A DNA stretch of 64,000 bases from Triatoma infestans (lineage: Eukaryota; Arthropoda; Insecta; Hemiptera; Reduviidae): NCBI GenBank assembly GCA_011037195.1, contig JAAEAF010000100.1, forward strand, positions 1 through 64,000. The letters are read 5' to 3'. Position numbers and translations under genes: made by a program. The notes under the pieces are model-generated. The model was given only the letters and a program-made list of their open reading frames with translations, made no database searches and was not told where the DNA came from. This document shows, one piece after another, positions 56,530 through 64,000 of this stretch (position 1 is the first letter of the stretch; every line of letters starts with the position of its first letter).

Positions 56530-56764
56530 CTCACTCCCGATTTATTCAAGTTTCCTATCTTCTCGCTAGGATTTTGTTAGCTATTACTATTTGTAAGGAG
56601 GATTATCTATGGACCGTTATTGCAGAAGTATCATTTGATTTATCACTTATAAGTTGTTTAATTATTATTTTCTTGGTAACTCTATTGATTAAAATACCAT
56701 TTTCTGTTACTAAATTCAAAGCCTTGAATTTTAATAACTTGGAAATTACTGTTAAAAAGAAATA
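56035..56764. other. Microsatellite-rich stretch without recognised gene
   Basis: A TA tract lies at about 56394-56412, and a long TC then TA tract at about 56470-56530. Frames across it are translations of the repeats. A pyrimidine-rich LTR-like segment near 56230-56310 has no ends that I can set. Confidence 0.5.
56475..56530. repeat. (TC)n(TA)n microsatellite
   Basis: A tract of more than 15 TC dinucleotides passing into about ten TA dinucleotides. Confidence 0.95.
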
Positions 56765-57620
56765 ATCTGGTGTGAAACCCCCACATGCTCTTTCTCTCTA
56801 GCTCTTTATTTTATACAGTCATGAATGAAAAATTTACAATTCTTACTGGGAGATGTTTAATAGATTGTCTTCAATGTTATATCTTAAATTTAATAAAAAA
56901 AAAACACTTCTTTGAGGAAACCTTAACCATCAAGACCACCTAAAATAAACTTATTTCGGAAGAAAGTTTCAAACAAAAGTGATAGGTCCCTCTCAATATA
57001 TACCAAATTTAATGAAAACCATCAATGTTTTAATGGAGAAAATCGAAAAAAAAAAGAAAAAAAAAGAACTGTTCAGTTAAAAACCCACTTCCGGTCAACC
57101 GATCTTTTTCAAACACGGAATTTCGACAACATATTTAATTTCTTTCATATTATTTAGACTATAGAATTATATAATAAACGGAAATAGCCTTTAGAGGAAG
57201 CAAAATACTCCACCCCTCCCTTGAAAGCGCCCTTAAATGAATTTCCCCCGAGAAATGTTTCAATAATATAAGCTCTTAATATGTCTAGTTGATATAACAA
57301 GTTTAGAAAAAAAAAAATCATTTGAACCGTTTTTGAGAAAATCGTAAAAAAAAAAACTGAAAAATCCATTAAGTAAAGCAGTACCTTTCGGTTGAGAAAT
57401 TTTAACAGATTGCTTCATGTCGAATCCCAACTGTGATACCCAAACAGAATGTCAAGTTTGAACTTTCTGCGATATTTTTATTTTTGAGCTATTCTGTTCA
57501 CATACATTCATATACACCCAAACACTTACACAAAGATCACTTTCTAAAAACCACTTTTTTGGTATCTGGCAATCTCGAAACGCATATACTCCATGAAAAC
57601 TGGATAGTAAGAGTAAAAGT
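56765..57620 (+). mobile_element. HINE-like element, plus orientation
   Basis: TCTGGTGTGAAACCCCCAC and a T-rich TTTCTCTCTAG form a decayed start. Cores lie at about 57086 (CACTTCCGGTCAACCG) and 57386. The end is CAAACACTTACAC, CCACTTTTTTGG, then TAGTAAGAGTAAAAGT. The CA slot is nearly lost. Confidence 0.75.
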
Positions 57621-57659
57621 AAAAAAAAACTCGTCAAAAAGCAACGAGATTTAACCAAA

Positions 57660-58110
57660 AGCCGAAAAAAATGTTATTTAACTGTTCACAAAAAGTAGAA
57701 ACTTGATATTCCAGTTGGATATCTTGAGGGAATCCGACAGAAAAGTTATAGGTCAATATCTCTCAAAGGAAAATACCATTTTGCTTAATAGGTTTTTCAG
57801 TTTGTTTTTTTTGTCATTTTGCGCGGCTTCAACGATTTCCTTTAAATTATCTAGACACAATAGACTTATGGAAACAAACTGAATTCTCCTTAACATTAAT
57901 ATAGATCTTAGAGTTAATAATTTACAAAAATGGCCTTTAGAGGCAAGCGTAAAGTTGTCCATCCTTCATAACTCCATATTCCCTAAGATCAATTTCCCAG
58001 AAAAAATGTTTTAAAATGAAAGACCCCCCCCTTCATATGTTCATAATAGCATACAAACCAAGTTGAGGAAAATCCCTTTTTTAGAGAAACTGCCACAAAA
58101 AGAAATAATT
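57660..58110. repeat. HINE-like fragments, mixed orientation
   Basis: The first part is minus orientation (CTGTTCACAAAAAGTAG, GGCTTCAACGATTTCC). From about 57925 words are plus orientation (GCCTTTAGAGGCAAGCG, GATCAATTTCCCAGAAAAAATG). The junction is not resolved. Confidence 0.45.
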
Positions 58111-59406
58111 AAAAAATCCATCATAGTGCTTTGTGATGGAAACAGGCGGAAACATTTCTTCAAGTATTAGATCAGTTGGAAAAAACTTGCGGAGGCTGCT
58201 TCCATACCCCAACCACCACCACATTACTGAGTCACTGACATTAACACACCGCCACTAAGTCCGCTTACCTACACTATGCAATAAGCTCTGACCAAATTTC
58301 CAGTTGAGCGAGAGTCTAAATTAGTATATAAGGGTAACATAAGATTAACTTTTCTTGATAATATACTCTTCTAAGTAGTAAGTGTAAGTTTTTAATGTTA
58401 ATGTATTAAAAACTGTGAGTAATAAGTTAAAATAGTGCGTAGTTTTAATCTAACCAACCATTATAGATATTTCCGTTTGGATGATTTTTCTGTCACCTTT
58501 CTTTAACGCGCGGGTATAATCAAAAGGAATGTATAGTTTTTAAGTTATGCTGTTCACTTACCTACATGACCGCATAAATGCTGAGAGACAAATATCTAAA
58601 AAGCACTTTTTCGGTCTCACGATAAACATAAATTTCGAGTGAGAAATCTATTTCCGATATAATTTAAACTAATGGAAGACTTTCTAAAAACGGAACCCTA
58701 TAAAAAAAAAAACCGTAAATAAAATGTACATATATGCATTTCATTAATTATTTAAGGAAGTATTAAAAACCGGAAGTAAGTAGATAATCATGTGTAAAAA
58801 AAAAAGAACTTTTATTGGCGGAGGCGATAGCCGGGAAAAAACCGTGCTCTTTTAAAACACTTTTGTATATTTTACTTTCTTTAAGAATCCTAATTATAGA
58901 GACGTCTTTAGTGATACTAAAAACCGCATAAAAAAAAGGAAGATCAGAGAGAGAAACAGAGAGATGGGGTTATATTTATACTTTTGATTCTTTATTTTTT
59001 ATTAGAGGAAACATTAAAGCTTAGAGGAAGACTAGAAAAGGACACACACGTAGTAACACTAACGAAGACCCCCCTCTCCAAAAAAAAAAAAGACCACGGT
59101 AATAAAAAGTACCATTGAGATGTTTCCATTTACGGGCTTCAGACTGTTAAGTTTCTCAGTAAATGTGACAAGTATGTGTGCAGAAGGGTACAAAGAAGAA
59201 GTGTTAAACACACGTGTCGAGATATATATATACGTGTGTGTGTGCGTTTGTGGAAAGAGATTCAACACAGTTACTATCGATACAAATACATCAAATACAA
59301 AGCAGGCGCAAACACCATTACTGTATAAAATCGCATTACTCTTGCCTTTCTAACCAGAAACAGATTAATGTTTCAGAATGGTTTTCGAAGTAAATATGTA
59401 TGTATG

Positions 59407-59452
<46 letters not shown>

Positions 59453-60160
59453 CAATCCATATGTGTCTGTGTATGTACATTCACATACAAAAACATGCCT
59501 AATAACATCGTCAACTACTAAAATTGGCTCTTAATGTAAACCTTAATTGATTGTTAATGTTACCAAACTCCTGCTCTACAACTATATTACCTATTATTTA
59601 AGAGAGCTAACGATGTGTTACCGTCATTGAAATGTTACTGTTAATTGTACTAATTCGAGAATGCGACTAAAAAATTAATTGATTCCATTCAATTGTATTA
59701 GTCTTTTTTAGAATGTAAATTATTCTACTCTAAAGATAGGTGTCCATACGTCCCGAAAAAAAATTGGGACAGTACCGAATTTATATGTCCCCGGCGTCCC
59801 GAATAACGACCAAAATGTCACGAATTGTCGACTATTGAAAAAATATAGAATTCGTTGCATTTATTTTTTTACTTTTACTGAGAGTATCTGAATAAACTCC
59901 GTGTTATTGCTGTTGTGGTTATGGTTGTGCAGAGCTGGAAAGAATCAGAGATATAATTTCCGTGACAGCCTGCTTCTTTTTGTGGTCTTCGACCAGTTTC
60001 AAACAGTGATCAAAACAATGTGATAACATAGACTTGCACAGAGCACATTTAGTTAATACACTAGTGTGTGTGCACACGCATAAATTCACGCACATAACTT
60101 AACGGTTTTAATGAAACTTTACATTTTGTTTATACACTAGTGTATCAACTGAATTTGTTC
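58111..60160. other. Stretch without recognised gene
   Basis: Includes a (TG)n tract at 59412-59450 and a GTCCCGAATA-type stretch at about 59750-59830 with a weak inverted repeat (GTCCCGAA...TTGGGAC). No coding family is seen. At 58540-58640 decayed HINE-like words (AGTTATGCTGTTCAC) occur. Confidence 0.35.
59412..59450. repeat. (TG)n microsatellite
   Basis: A pure TG tract of about 19 units between GTATGTATC and TATACAATCC. Confidence 0.95.
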
Positions 60161-60197
60161 TGGGCAAGTCTATATTATCATACTGTTTTGACAAAAA

Positions 60198-60238
60198 CAT
60201 CCTGATGATGGGTGAACGCCCGATGCCGGTCGATGACC
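60198..60238 (+). ncRNA. Hammerhead-ribozyme-like motif (type I plan)
   Basis: CTGATGA (60202-60208) is the full conserved box. GGGT-GAAC-GCCC (60210-60221) gives stem II with one G-T pair. GATG (60222-60225) stands where GAAA is required, so one core element is mutated. CCGGT (60226-60230) plus C60231 occupy the place of stem III and the cleavage nucleotide. CATC just before the box (60198-60201) pairs with GATG just after the cleavage position (60232-60235), giving stem I. Order and pairing fit a hammerhead with a very short stem III, as in Penelope-like elements. This copy is likely inactive. Confidence 0.55.
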
Positions 60239-60737
60239 ACAAAAAGACGCAGGCGATCACGGAAAATGACTCTGATCCATGTCATTGCATTTGCACTGGT
60301 AGGACGGCCTTAAAATCTTGTTGGTACTTATGCTTACGCCTTATGTTATGAGTGTGCACTTGGGCTGCTTTTGAAAAATGTTATCAACTTGTCCCTATTT
60401 TCACTGTCAGAAATATGTGTATTATCACATTTAACTATGGACATTGTAATGTAACTATAGACATTACAGTGTTAGGATGTTGATGGTGAAATTAAATGAG
60501 CATACGAACTGGCACTATACTCACAAGTTTTCATTTACGATTTTATTTAGTAAGAAGAGAATGTGACAAACCGGAAGAGTGAATGATGATGGTTGGTTGG
60601 TGTAGCGTGATGATTGTAGAAATGGTGAAGCGTTGATATTGCGAGTCACTTGTAGAGTGATATGACTAGTTAGAACTCTTGCTTGTTCTAACAGTGGTGA
60701 GCTAGTAGTGGCATGGATAGCGAGATGAATCTTGATT

Positions 60738-61245
60738 TTAACAAATTTTCTTCACATTTATAATTCTTATTAACCGTATTAATACGGTTTAAAACCCTCA
60801 GCATTTTTATTGAGAAAATCACAGAAAAACTAAAAAAATCCTATTCAGTAAAGTCGCACTTCCGGTCAACCGATTTTCTTCAAACTGGGAATTTTGGCAA
60901 CTTATATAATTCTAATAATATTATTTAGTTGACAGAATTGTATAGCACATTGTTGAACTAAAATAGCACTTTAGAGGAAACTATAACCCCACCCCTTCCA
61001 CAAAAGTGCCCTTAAATGAATTTTTGCGGAAAAAAGTATCAAATAAAAGTTGTAACTCTTAATACGTATAGTTGGTATACCAGTTTAATGAAAATCGTTG
61101 CAACCTTTTTCGAGAAAATAACAGAAAACTGAAAACTACTTTTTATAAAGTGTTTTTTTTTCCGGTCATCCAATTTTCTTCAGACTCGGGATTTCGACAA
61201 CTTATTTGATTCTAATTAATATTAGAATCATTCACGGTTAAGATA
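60738..61245 (+). repeat. HINE-like repeats, plus orientation
   Basis: TTTTCTTCACATTTATAATTC and the palindrome at 60772 precede a unit with core CGCACTTCCGGTCAACCG (60856). A second core lies at about 61159 (TTTCCGGTCATCC). It stops abruptly at TAATTAATATTAGAATC. Confidence 0.75.
60772..60789. repeat. 18-bp perfect palindrome, second copy
   Basis: Identical to the palindrome at 54435-54452, here in a plus-orientation copy of the repeat. Confidence 0.95.
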
Positions 61246-61720
61246 GATGTTGCGACTGATGTTTACTCTTTAAAGTAAAGCTGGATATTAATCTCTTCGT
61301 AGAAATTTGTGACTGACCATAAGTCCCCCAGCAGGTCAGCTTTATTTCACTTTCTCACACCGCTAGAGACAGGTTTTAGGTGAAAGATGGGCTATCGTGG
61401 TTGAAGCCCATTCGCCAATAAATTGCAGTGGGCGTGACAGAAAGTATAATGAGTTGTTGAAGTGCGATTTACTGGCAGTTGGTTCCATTAAGAGTGTCAG
61501 ATAAATTGTGAAGATTATTCAACTTCTATGACGTATATCCCAACACACTATTTGTTCCATTATACGTGTAATTATAAAATTGACAAAATCTCCTTCATAT
61601 TTGAATTTTTTTTTCTCAAGTTGTAATTGTTTTTAACATAAGGTACTGGTGAGGGGGTAGATTCGTTTTCAGGACATAGCAGGTAGTATTTGAAGGAAAA
61701 TTATACTGCAGTCCAAAACA
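61246..61720. other. No recognised gene
   Basis: A more balanced stretch (61320-61450) with no family match. Confidence 0.3.
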
Positions 61721-61724
61721 ATAA

Positions 61725-62307
61725 ATCAAGTGTGCAACATTCACACGGCTTTTACTACTATTGACACATATAGGAGAAGAAGGATTTGCCTTATAGCCCA
61801 GAAGAAAGCGCCTATAACATTGAATCAACTTTATATAATATCTGAAATGTAACTACGTAAAATCTATTTTTTTTTTCGGAAAAATGTTACAAATCAAAGT
61901 TTCAGATTTTATCTGTGCACATTAAAGAAATTAAATTCGAGTACGATAAAAGTAAAAAACCCATTCTGTAAAACTATATTTCCGGTTAACCAATTTTCTT
62001 CAAATTTGGAATTCTAGCAATGCTTCTAATGTACATTAGAACAGTACAGTAGAACAATAAATTGTACTGAAATGGTACCATAGAAGAAAGCTAAACGTTA
62101 CTATACGATACGTAGATATGTGTAGATAGCATAACGAAGTTTAAAGAAAATTGTTGAAGTCGTTTTTTAGGAAAATCGCGAAAAACTGAAAAAAAAAAAC
62201 ATCAGTAGAGTTGCACTTCCGGTTGATGGAATTTGCCCATAAACTTCGTACCAATGGTACACCATGTTTGAGCTTCCTCCGACTTTTCGTTTTTGTGATA
62301 TTTTGTT

Positions 62308-62343
<36 letters not shown>

Positions 62344-62465
62344 TCGCACATTTTTTTCGCACTCAGGAAGCCTGAAAATTTATATTTCCGGAGCTAACTC
62401 AATTTAATTCGAAAACTCGACACGATCGCAATTCTTCCTCTTATCAGGAATAAGTGAAATTAAAA
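61725..62465 (+). mobile_element. HINE-like element, plus orientation, second subfamily
   Basis: TCAAGTGTGCAACATTCACAC is a decayed start. The core TTTCCGGTTAACCAATTTTC lies at 61979. The block GTGTAGATAGCATAACGAAG lies at about 62118, the single-copy counterpart of the minisatellite at 39933. The second-subfamily core GCACTTCCGGTTGATGG (62214), a CA tract at 62313-62341 and a decayed stem-loop end (TTCCTCTTATCAGGAATAAG) follow. Confidence 0.75.
62313..62341. repeat. (CA)n microsatellite inside a HINE-like copy
   Basis: A pure CA tract in the usual slot after GTGATATTTTGTTCAT. Confidence 0.9.
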
Positions 62466-62499
62466 ATAAATAAAAAATTCAAAAATAACTGACAGGACT

Positions 62500-62679
62500 G
62501 CAGAGGTATATACAGTTAGGTAGTTAGTGAGTGGTAGTTAGAGATATGTACAGTTAGTGTACCAAGTTAATCATTTATCGAGGAAATTGTTATGTAAAGT
62601 CGCACATCCGATCAATGGATTTTCAACAAACTCGAAATTTAGGCATTTAGTTCAAATTCAGATTATATAGATGATAATA
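62500..62679 (+). repeat. HINE-like unit interrupted by the Tc1 element
   Basis: GTACAGTTAGTGTACCAAG, AAAGTCGCACATCCGATCAATGG and CAAACTCGAAATTTAGGC form a decayed unit. It ends at the TA target of the Tc1 element. Confidence 0.6.
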
Positions 62680-64000
62680 CACTGATGGACAAAATTAGCA
62701 CACCACTCAATTTTTGTTTGGTTAAAATTAAATAAATTATCTTCCCGATTTTGTTTTGGTGAACTATTGATATTTGGGTGATATCAGAGTCAATATAAAC
62801 CATGAATAATACTTTCTTTACTCTTTAATCCCATTTTCACAAACATAGCCTTTGACCCAACCCATCCAATCTACACATAAAATTTATTCTAACTCATTCT
62901 TTCTCTTTACCATGAACTTTTTTGTTTTTTATCTTTGTACATTTTAAAAAGAATTTTGTTCAATGGCCGCAGTAAGTAATTTAAGTGAACATGATTGCGT
63001 TAAAGTTGTGACTTTGCTAGAGGAAGGGTACAGTCAGCGTGAAGTCGCTAGGAGACTGGGCGTACATCACTCGTCTATAGGCAGGGCTCTAAAGCGATTT
63101 AGGGAGACAGGAGGTCATTCAAGAAGAGAGGGGCAAGGTCGGCCTAGATGTACAGCAGAGAGAGACGATAGGTAAATCCGGCACCTGGCTTTGAGAAACC
63201 GGAGCATCACGGGAAATGAGATAAAAAGTCTCATTAGGCAGGTCCGAAATGTTTCCATTTCCAGCAGGACTGTTAGAAGAAGACTTAACGAAAGTAACCT
63301 TAGAGCCCGACATCCTGCTCGTGGCCCTCTCCTTACCACAGTCCACAAAATGACCAGGCTTCAGTTTGCACGTGAACATGTGAATTGGACTTTAGACAAA
63401 TGGAAGAGAGTGCTCTTTACAGATGAGGTGAGAGTGGGTTTAAATTCTTCAGATGGCCGTAATTACACATGGAGAAGCCCAGGAGAGAGGTACGCGCCAT
63501 GCTGTATGGTCCCTCAGGTGGCATTTCGTGGGGACTCACGGATGTTCTGGGGTGGCATTTCCTTCGATGGTCGTACTGAATTGGTTGTTGTGCGCGGAAG
63601 GTCTTTAACGTCTCAGAGGTACTTAGAAACCATAATCGAAGAACATGTAGTGCCATTTGCTCCTTACATCGGCGAGGGATTCGTATTAATGGATGATAAT
63701 GCCAGACCCCACAGAACACGAATTGTTGCTGAGTACCTGATTGAGGTTGGGATTGAGCGTATGGTATGGCCACCACGGAGTCCAGACTTGAACCCAATTG
63801 AACACGTCTGGGACCAACTTAAGCGAAGAGTACGACGTCGGAATCCGTGTCCAAGCACCCTTGATGAATTGGAAAGGGCTGTTGTAGAAGAGTGGGACAG
63901 CATTCCTCAGGATTTCATCCAAAACCTCTTCCAATCTATCCAAAGGCGTTTAAGAGACGTAATTCGTGCCAGAGGAGGAAATACCCAGTATTGAGAAGGT
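62680..64000 (+). mobile_element. Tc1-type DNA transposon, right end beyond the window
   Basis: The left terminal repeat begins CACTGATGGACAAAATTAGC directly after a TA dinucleotide (62678-62679), as expected for Tc1/mariner insertion. The transposase gene fills 62963-63994. The right terminal repeat is not in the window. Confidence 0.85.
62963..63994 (+). pseudogene. Tc1-like transposase (DD34E) with one in-frame stop
   Basis: The frame starts at ATG 62963 and runs to TGA at 63992-63994. It is broken only by TAA at 63173-63175, after which the same frame continues. The N-terminus has a first helix-turn-helix (LLEEGYSQREVARRLGVHHS), a GRPR basic patch, and a second DNA-binding domain (NVSISSRTVRRRLNESNL). 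The catalytic residues are in order: Asp in FTDEVRV, Asp in MDDNARPH, and Glu in SPDLNPIEHVWD, with 34 residues between the last two, which defines the DD34E Tc1 group. WGGISFDGRTEL is the usual linker. About 344 residues is the normal family length. The first acidic motif reads FTDEVRV rather than the more common FTDESRF. One stop and otherwise intact sequence indicate recent decay. It acts by cutting and pasting the element at TA sites. Confidence 0.9.

Noticed and set aside
56332..56765. Overlapping frames of 68-102 codons on both strands
   Set aside because: They are translations of TC and TA repeats (Ser-Leu, Tyr-Ile, Arg-Glu).
59750..59830. GTCCCGAA-rich stretch with a weak inverted repeat
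   Set aside because: The inverted match is short and imperfect, and no element ends or duplications are visible.
63115..63943. Minus-strand frames of 77-126 codons opposite the Tc1 transposase
   Set aside because: They are shadows of the conserved transposase frame and match nothing known.
1..64000. CRISPR array or bacterial operon structure
   Set aside because: The only short-period arrays are the minisatellites at 33940 and 39933, whose units are contiguous without unique spacers. All protein matches are eukaryotic mobile elements.

Overview
This window looks like a gene-poor, AT-rich, repeat-dominated stretch of a metazoan nuclear genome. It is most likely an arthropod, judging by the mix of BEL/Pao and Ty3 LTR elements, a non-LTR element with a C-terminal RNase H and zinc-knuckle tail, Tc1 and mariner transposases, a tRNA-derived SINE and a PIF/Harbinger-type MITE. 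The species cannot be told from the sequence. I find no intact host protein-coding gene, no rRNA and no convincing tRNA gene. Every protein match I recognise belongs to a mobile element, and nearly all are broken.

The dominant feature is one interspersed repeat family present in about 35 full or partial copies on both strands. A full copy is about 1 kb. It starts with TCTGGTGTGAAACACTCAC and a subterminal ACTTTCTCTTACTCC, carries diverged tandem units of about 290-300 bp each containing a conserved CACTTCCGGT core, then a CA/TG microsatellite. It ends in a stem-loop whose 3' arm, GGAGTAAGAGAAAGT, is the exact reverse complement of the 5' subterminal repeat. This matches the plan of Helentron-associated elements (HINE/DINE-1-like). 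I call it HINE-like throughout; its class is an inference.

Layout: 0.2-3.3 kb is a decayed BEL/Pao pol with a candidate 3' LTR. 3.3-8.4 kb holds HINE-like copies and a copia-type LTR with a primer-binding site. 8.4-13.4 kb holds more copies, interrupted by three non-LTR 3' fragments and a solo LTR. 13.4-20.5 kb is mostly unrecognised sequence with microsatellites. 20.5-33 kb holds a fold-back element, several HINE-like copies, two non-LTR remnants of different type and a SINE. 33.6-39.8 kb is a minus-strand Ty3-type element with two LTRs that has lost protease and most of RT. It is inserted in a HINE-like copy, which resumes at 39.8 kb and contains a minisatellite grown from its own sequence. 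41-45 kb holds HINE-like copies and a 667-bp Harbinger-type MITE. 45-62.7 kb holds two hammerhead-ribozyme-like motifs (45.1 and 60.2 kb), LTR fragments, a mariner fragment, two SINEs and further copies. 62.7-64 kb is a Tc1 element with one premature stop, cut by the window end.

The elements do not act as a pathway. The window records successive nested insertions, with HINE-like copies as the oldest and most frequent target, followed by non-LTR, LTR, SINE and Tc1/mariner insertions.
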